From contig NZ_CP064782.1 in NCBI RefSeq assembly GCF_018905915.1, forward strand, positions 2,108,001 through 2,172,000: DNA of 64,000 bases, written 5' to 3'. Position 1 is the first letter of the stretch. Every line of letters starts with the position of its first letter. Of the stretch, positions 59,435-64,000 are shown one piece after another. Below the pieces are notes generated by a model. That model saw nothing but the letters and a program-made list of their open reading frames with translations. It made no database searches and was not told the origin of the DNA. Source of the DNA: Azospira inquinata. Its GTDB lineage: Bacteria > Pseudomonadota > Gammaproteobacteria > Burkholderiales > Rhodocyclaceae. The position numbers were made by a program, and so were the translations under genes.

Positions 59435-60579
59435 GCTGGCTCCTCTTCGGCAGCTGCCGGAAACAGTTCCGGATTGAAGGGGTAACGATTCAGGAAAGCG
59501 CGGAAAATTTTCCTAAAGTGCGCTTTATTCTCTTCCATCATTTCTCGCGGCTCGTAAAGCGAATAATCGCCATGACTCATAAGGTCAATCATCCGCTTGG
59601 ATAGCGTTTCATCTAGATCACCTGCCACCCTGATACATTCGGTCCAGTCATTAAGCCCCAAGAAAATGGAAGTCTGTTCCATCACTCTGCGCATCATGTT
59701 GAAGTGATGTGTATAGAGAGCCCCACTCTTTTGTGCTGTATCTAACTCAACAATGCTTGCCAAATGGTGAAGGAATGGCGTGGCGGATGTATCTACTAGT
59801 GAATAACTGCCAGAGGGAGCATTTCTCAGAAAATATCGGAACGCCTTCCCTTTAAATTCGTTGCACAGCACATTGAAAAACAAGGTGTGGTGCGTCGAGA
59901 TTACCGTCTTGAGGTTATTGTCCGGCTGCTTGAGCAGTTGGGCGAGGTGGTTGGCCACCGCAATGGCGTTGTGCTCGTCTAGCGAGGAAATCGGGTCGTC
60001 GATGTAGACGTACTTCACCCACCGATAAGCCTCCGCACCGTCCAGCGCCAGTTGCACAATGGCCAGGAAGAAGCACCAGACAAAGATGTTTTCCTCGCCG
60101 CGCGAGACCTTGATGTTGTCGATGACTTGACCTTCCTCCGTGCGCGAGAAATGCACCGCCCATTCCTGCGTATCGATGCGGAAATCGAAGTCCCCATAGC
60201 GTTGCAGCAACGGGCGGATACGGTTATCCATCTCCAGCTCGGCCAGACCGGCAAAGAAGCGCGAGGCCGCGTTTAGCGTCAGCCTGCGGTCGCTGTCGCC
60301 GTCTAAGTCGTTGTCCCAGTGGAACAAGTCTTCGGTGAAGGCGTTGAAGTAGAGCGTGTCGCCCACTGTTTCTGCAATGACCAGCGGCTGCTCGGTATTG
60401 TCCTCTGTCGTCAGATCGCGATGGATCGTCTTCTTGCCGGCATCCTTGAAGGCCATCGACAGCCGCGTCTTGCCGGTGCCGTTGTACGCATAGAGCAGAA
60501 TGGCTTTCTTGTTCTCCAGTTCGCCTCGCAAATAGGTGGCCAGCGCGGGCAGGTCGGCGAAGGGTAGGCCCGGCTTCAT
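59431..60579 (-). CDS. prrC: PrrC-type anticodon nuclease, ABC-ATPase fold
   Basis: Toxin of 382 residues that cleaves tRNA anticodon loops when its restriction partner is disabled, as T4 phage does to EcoprrI. ATPase motifs: AYNGTGKTRLS (Walker A, Lys37), VSRGEEN (signature-like), YVYIDDPISSLDEHN (Walker B) and ISTHH. LYFNAFTEDLFHWDNDL and IDNIKVSRGEE closely match E. coli PrrC as I recall it. The C-terminal nuclease triad known from PrrC (Arg-x3-Glu, His) is retained: R297, E301 and H336 (MRRVMEQTSIFLG, LMSHGDYS). The start at 60579 overlaps the hsdS stop (ATGA); the open frame upstream runs into hsdS and is not used. Local base composition is less GC-rich than elsewhere. Confidence 0.92.
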   Translation of the reverse strand: MKPGLPFADLPALATYLRGELENKKAILLYAYNGTGKTRLSMAFKDAGKKTIHRDLTTEDNTEQPLVIAETVGDTLYFNAFTEDLFHWDNDLDGDSDRRLTLNAASRFFAGLAELEMDNRIRPLLQRYGDFDFRIDTQEWAVHFSRTEEGQVIDNIKVSRGEENIFVWCFFLAIVQLALDGAEAYRWVKYVYIDDPISSLDEHNAIAVANHLAQLLKQPDNNLKTVISTHHTLFFNVLCNEFKGKAFRYFLRNAPSGSYSLVDTSATPFLHHLASIVELDTAQKSGALYTHHFNMMRRVMEQTSIFLGLNDWTECIRVAGDLDETLSKRMIDLMSHGDYSLYEPREMMEENKAHFRKIFRAFLNRYPFNPELFPAAAEEEPA

Positions 60580-61889
60580 GCCGGAACCTCGTCCAGCACC
60601 GGGAACAACTGTTGCATCAGGCCCTTCTTGTGGGCTTTGAGGGCGGCGATTTTTTGACTTTGGGCGGTTATGAGGTCGTCGAGGGAAGACAGGCACTCTA
60701 CGATTCTTTTTTGTTCTGGTGGCAGAGGATATACAACCGGCAATACCCTGATTATTTCCGCATTGAGATTCAGTACTCCGCTGCCTGCAGCGTTGTTCAG
60801 AAAATAGGATTGGCTCGTTGGCGAAAAAATGAAGTAGTAAAGATATTCTCTGCCTACAAGCTCGCTTAGCTCCGTTATGGCGATCCATCCATCGTGAATG
60901 CACGACTTGATTTTCATCAGATACGGTCGACCGAAGCTCATCGAGTTGGAGAGTATTAGGTCGCCGGGGCTAACCTCTCTTGTCTTGCTTAGTGCTTCAG
61001 GGCGAACTTTCTCTTCAGTCCTCGTAACGTATTTCGCTTCTTTGCCCACGTCACCAATCTTTAGCCAATTCAGTCCATTGGTTGCTGTGGTAAGAAAGCC
61101 ATCGATTGGTCGAGGGGAACCGCCACGTACAACAGTAGAAAGGTCGCCGAGAGTTTTCCCCTCCCATTCCCCCGCTTCCCGAAACTCGGGAAACCGCAGC
61201 CGTGGCTCGGTTTCGCCTTCGCGGGGGAAAAGCTGCTGCATCAGGCCCTTCTTGTGGGTCATGAGGGCTTCCAGCTTTTGGGATTCCGCCGTGATCAGAT
61301 CGTCGAGGGAAGACAGGCAGTCGGCGATTTTTTGTTGTTCGGCGGTGGAGGGAAAACTAATGGGCAGAGCTTTAATAATGTCTGCGTTGAGATTTTGAAC
61401 TCCACTTCCTGCGGCGTTATCAAAAAAGTAGCTCTGGCTTCCCGGTGCCGAGATCGAGTAATAGAGAAAGTCTCTTTCTGTATTCTTGGCGATTTCCGTA
61501 ATGGCGATCCAACCGTCATGAATGCACGTCTCAACCTGAAGAATGTAGGGCCTTCCGAAACTCATCGAGTTCGAGAGAATCAAGTCTCCAGGATTTACCA
61601 CTCGCGTTTTACTCAGCGCGTCAGGTCGGACCTTCTCCGCGGTTCGTGTGACGTATTTGGCCTCTTTATCCACATCGCCAATCTTGAGCCAGTTAAGACC
61701 GCTCGCGTCAGTGGTGAGAAAATCGTCAATCGGACGTGGAGAACCACCACGGACAACTTCCGATAAATTTCCCAAGAGGCCGTTTTCCCACCCCTCTGCC
61801 TCCCGAAACTCAGGAAACCGCAGCCGTGGCACCAGCGCTGACTTTTCCTTGTTATCTTCGCCCATCGCGCTCTTGCCCTTACTGCTCAT
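60576..61889 (-). CDS. hsdS: type I restriction specificity subunit HsdS with duplicated halves
   Basis: Specificity subunit of 437 residues. Two target-recognition halves (about 25-215 and 220-435) are nearly the same: each has RLRFPEFREA, VVRGGSPRPID, GLNWLKIGDV, KEAKYVTRT, GDLILSNSMSFGRPY, CIHDGWIAITE, NAAGSGV, CLSSLDDLITA and HKKGLMQQLFP. Usually the two recognition domains differ. The conserved helices that space them are present. The start is uncertain among GTG 61895, ATG 61889 and ATG 61865; 61889 overlaps the hsdR stop by 11 bases. Stop overlaps the prrC start. Confidence 0.94.
   Translation of the reverse strand: MSSKGKSAMGEDNKEKSALVPRLRFPEFREAEGWENGLLGNLSEVVRGGSPRPIDDFLTTDASGLNWLKIGDVDKEAKYVTRTAEKVRPDALSKTRVVNPGDLILSNSMSFGRPYILQVETCIHDGWIAITEIAKNTERDFLYYSISAPGSQSYFFDNAAGSGVQNLNADIIKALPISFPSTAEQQKIADCLSSLDDLITAESQKLEALMTHKKGLMQQLFPREGETEPRLRFPEFREAGEWEGKTLGDLSTVVRGGSPRPIDGFLTTATNGLNWLKIGDVGKEAKYVTRTEEKVRPEALSKTREVSPGDLILSNSMSFGRPYLMKIKSCIHDGWIAITELSELVGREYLYYFIFSPTSQSYFLNNAAGSGVLNLNAEIIRVLPVVYPLPPEQKRIVECLSSLDDLITAQSQKIAALKAHKKGLMQQLFPVLDEVPA
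60585..61812 (-). repeat. internal duplication within hsdS
   Basis: The gene consists of two tandem halves, roughly 61812-61204 and 61203-60585, alike in DNA as well as protein. For example, the stretches near 61165-61205 and 61790-61830 are almost identical. This invites recombination between the halves, which could delete or extend a recognition domain. Confidence 0.85.
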
Positions 61890-64000
61890 ACGCACTCAAC
61901 CCCGAAATCTCCCGCCCCTGGGCCAGCTTGTGCAGCAGGGGCGTCAGGTCATCCACTAGCGCCAGTTCCGCCTGAGTACGGGCCTTCCAGCCCAGCCCCA
62001 AGGGGGCCATAAGTTCGCTCAGGGCTTCGCCATCGAAGATGCGGCGGCGGAGCACTTCGTCCACAAAGGCTTGCAGTGCGGCGGCGTCCAGCTTGTGCCT
62101 GGTAGCGATGCCGGTGAGTTCCTGAACTTTTTTCTCAGCCTTGAAGCGTTCGTAACCAGCGCGGATTTCCTTTTCTTCCAGCGCCTCGCCCAGGGGCAGG
62201 CTGCGGATGTAGGCGGTGATGTCTTCCCCTTCGTCCATGAATTTGGCGTCGGCCTGGATGAGACCGATCAATTGCTCCCGGCTCATGGTGGTCTTGCTGC
62301 TGGGGGTCTGGGCCGTCAGGCGGGCGATGAGGCCCATGATGTAGTCGTAGTCGATGAGGCTGGAGGCGAAGAGCACGAATTCGAAATCCAGTTGCTGGAC
62401 TTCGGCAGGCGCATGCTCCCCTTCCTTTGCTTGCTGCTCCTTGAGGCGCTTGGCGATTTCCAGGTAGGTGCAGCGGAAGCTCTGCAATTGGTCCCGGGGC
62501 AGGAGGGCTTCCATCTTGGCCTTTTGCTCGGGGGCTAGGTCAGTGTACTGGTCCAGCTGGGTCTTGAGGCGCTGCACTTCCTTGAAGCGGGTGATGAATT
62601 CGATGCGGGCCGTGTCACCCTTGAGGTTGTAAACCTGCTCGGGCTCGCAGGCTAGGTTCTTTTGCTCCATGAAGCGTTCCATGCCCGCGACGGCAGCCTC
62701 GTATTTGCCCAGCACGTCGGCTGCCGGGTCCACCAGCCAGATGGCGTGGGCCCGGTCCACCTTTTCTCCGGAGAAAAGGGCGATGGCGGCATCCACTTCT
62801 TTTTGCTGCTGGCGAAAGTCGAGTACGTTGCCGTAGGGCTTGCTGTCGTTGAGTACCCGATTGGTCCGGGAGAAGGCCTGTATCAGGCCGTGGTGCTTGA
62901 GGTTCTTGTCCACGTACAGGGTGTTGAGGTACTTGGAGTCGAAGCCGGTGAGCAGCATGTCCACCACGATGGTGATGTCGATCTTTTTCCCATGGGGCAG
63001 GTCCCCATTGGGGTATTGCTGATCCTTGATGCGCTTTTGTACATCCTGATAGTAGAGGTCGAACTCGCCGATGCGGTGGTTGGTGCCATAGCGGGCGTTG
63101 TAGTCGGCGATGATGCGGGTGAGGGCGGCCTTCTTGCCTTCCGGGTCCTGCTGGTTGTCGGCTTTTTCCTGGGGCAGGTCTTCCTGAATCTGCTGCACGT
63201 CCTTGTTGCCTTCGGCGGGCGGCGAGAAGACGCAGGCGATATTCAGGGGGGCGAACTCCGGATTCTGCTTGCGTATTTTCTCCTGCACGGTCTGGAACAG
63301 GGCGTGATATTCGATGGCGTCGTTGATGCTGGCGGTGGCCAGCAAGGCGTTGAATTTGCGCTCGGCGGTGGCGGCGTCGTGCTTGGAGAGGATGGCTTCG
63401 ACGACTTTACGCTTGGCCAGGGGCTCGCCGGGTTTGGGTGGGTGCTTACCCTCCGGCTTGAAGTAATCCACGTGGAAACGCAAGACATTGCGGTCTTCAA
63501 TGGCGTGGGTGATGGTGTATTGGTGCAGGCAACGCTGGAATAGGTCGTCGGTGGTGCGGTAACTGGCCTGCTGGCCTTCAATCTGCTGATAGGTGGCGTT
63601 CTGCTCGAAGATGGGTGTGCCGGTAAAGCCGAACATCTGGGCGTTGGGGAAAAAATCCTTAATGGCCTTGTGGTTGTCGCCGAATTGGGAGCGGTGGCAT
63701 TCATCAAAGATGAACACCATGCGTTGCTGGCGCAGCGGTTCCAGACGCTCTTTGTAGTTGCGCTTGTTGCTGTCATCCAGCGCTAGGCCCAGCTTCTGGA
63801 TCGTGGTGACGATAACCTTATCGGCTTTGTCGTCGGACAGCAGGCGACGCACCAGGGTTTCGGTATTGGTGTTTTCTTCGACGCAGTTTTCCTGGAAGCG
63901 GTTGAATTCCTCCCGGGTCTGGCGATCCAGATCCTTGCGGTCCACCACGAACAAACATTTGTCGATGTCCGGGTTGTCCTTGAGCAGGGTGGAGGCCTTG
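61879..64000 (-). CDS. hsdR: type I restriction endonuclease subunit HsdR, 5' end outside window
   Basis: Motor and nuclease subunit; about 707 C-terminal residues are visible and the frame stays open to the right edge, so the N-terminal nuclease domain lies outside. Visible helicase motifs: FVVDRKDLDRQ (motif Ia region), FIFDECHRSQFGDN (DEAD-like motif II), GFTGTPIF (motif III) and QAFSRTNRVLN (motif VI). The C-terminal part (ELTGIATRHKLDAAALQAFVDEVLRRRIFDGE in parts) is the helical domain that docks to the methylase core. It is upstream of hsdS, with overlap, so it is translated first from the operon. Confidence 0.95.
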   Translation of the reverse strand, partial: KASTLLKDNPDIDKCLFVVDRKDLDRQTREEFNRFQENCVEENTNTETLVRRLLSDDKADKVIVTTIQKLGLALDDSNKRNYKERLEPLRQQRMVFIFDECHRSQFGDNHKAIKDFFPNAQMFGFTGTPIFEQNATYQQIEGQQASYRTTDDLFQRCLHQYTITHAIEDRNVLRFHVDYFKPEGKHPPKPGEPLAKRKVVEAILSKHDAATAERKFNALLATASINDAIEYHALFQTVQEKIRKQNPEFAPLNIACVFSPPAEGNKDVQQIQEDLPQEKADNQQDPEGKKAALTRIIADYNARYGTNHRIGEFDLYYQDVQKRIKDQQYPNGDLPHGKKIDITIVVDMLLTGFDSKYLNTLYVDKNLKHHGLIQAFSRTNRVLNDSKPYGNVLDFRQQQKEVDAAIALFSGEKVDRAHAIWLVDPAADVLGKYEAAVAGMERFMEQKNLACEPEQVYNLKGDTARIEFITRFKEVQRLKTQLDQYTDLAPEQKAKMEALLPRDQLQSFRCTYLEIAKRLKEQQAKEGEHAPAEVQQLDFEFVLFASSLIDYDYIMGLIARLTAQTPSSKTTMSREQLIGLIQADAKFMDEGEDITAYIRSLPLGEALEEKEIRAGYERFKAEKKVQELTGIATRHKLDAAALQAFVDEVLRRRIFDGEALSELMAPLGLGWKARTQAELALVDDLTPLLHKLAQGREISGLSAYEQ

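Noticed and set aside
60580-60903. Upstream extension of the prrC frame
   Set aside because: It lies inside hsdS, encodes nothing PrrC-like, and the ATGA overlap defines the start at 60579.

Overview
The window is GC-rich, gene-dense bacterial DNA. It carries a respiratory nitrate reductase operon (narGHJI), two NarK-type transporters, a NarX/NarL-type sensor pair, molybdenum-cofactor genes and many chemoreceptors and histidine kinases. This combination suggests a motile, facultatively anaerobic, nitrate-respiring betaproteobacterium. A Rhodocyclales member such as Azospira or Dechloromonas is my inference from gene content and style, not from a search. No rRNA, tRNA, insertion sequence or CRISPR array was seen.

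Layout. (1) 1-6649, + strand: an HDOD protein (5' end outside the window), a PAS histidine kinase, a REC-HD-GYP c-di-GMP phosphodiesterase, a NosP-like FIST protein and a second histidine kinase, tightly packed. This looks like an NO- or ligand-responsive c-di-GMP module. (2) 6873-14127, - strand: an operon with a periplasmic binding protein, a 2OG-Fe(II)-type oxygenase, a Rieske oxygenase, ABC ATPase and permease, and a deaminase-type amidohydrolase. It lies behind a well-formed sigma-54 promoter and probably scavenges an N-heterocycle such as a purine. (3) 14576-16530, - strand: a DmeF-like metal exporter, then a GDT1/TMEM165-type transporter behind a yybP-ykoY manganese riboswitch. (4) 16598-25125, - strand: a chemosensory operon (REC, MCP-like, CheY, STAS, CheA, MCP, CheW, PAS kinase) without cheR or cheB. 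(5) 25895-28083, - strand: a REC-PAS-HisKA_3 hybrid kinase with a LuxR-type regulator. (6) 28355-35978: a CoA-transferase, a QmcA/NfeD pair, a FIST-MCP fusion, a small membrane-anchored protein and an Aer-like PAS-MCP.

(7) 36140-52476: the nitrate respiration island. moaA, narL and narX are on the - strand; narK1, narK2, narGHJI, mobB, moeA, moaD and moaE are on the + strand. Sensing, transport, enzyme and cofactor supply sit together. (8) 52517-52632: three abutting short tandem-repeat arrays. (9) 52811-56709: an orphan ParB-like gene and a Cache-type chemoreceptor. (10) 56823-64000, - strand: a type I restriction-modification operon in the order hsdR (partial), hsdS, prrC, rhuM, hsdM, mostly with 4-bp stop/start overlaps. 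prrC encodes a PrrC-type anticodon nuclease with its catalytic triad retained. hsdS has two nearly duplicate target-recognition halves, which predicts a symmetric recognition site. This defence locus is the most striking part of the window.
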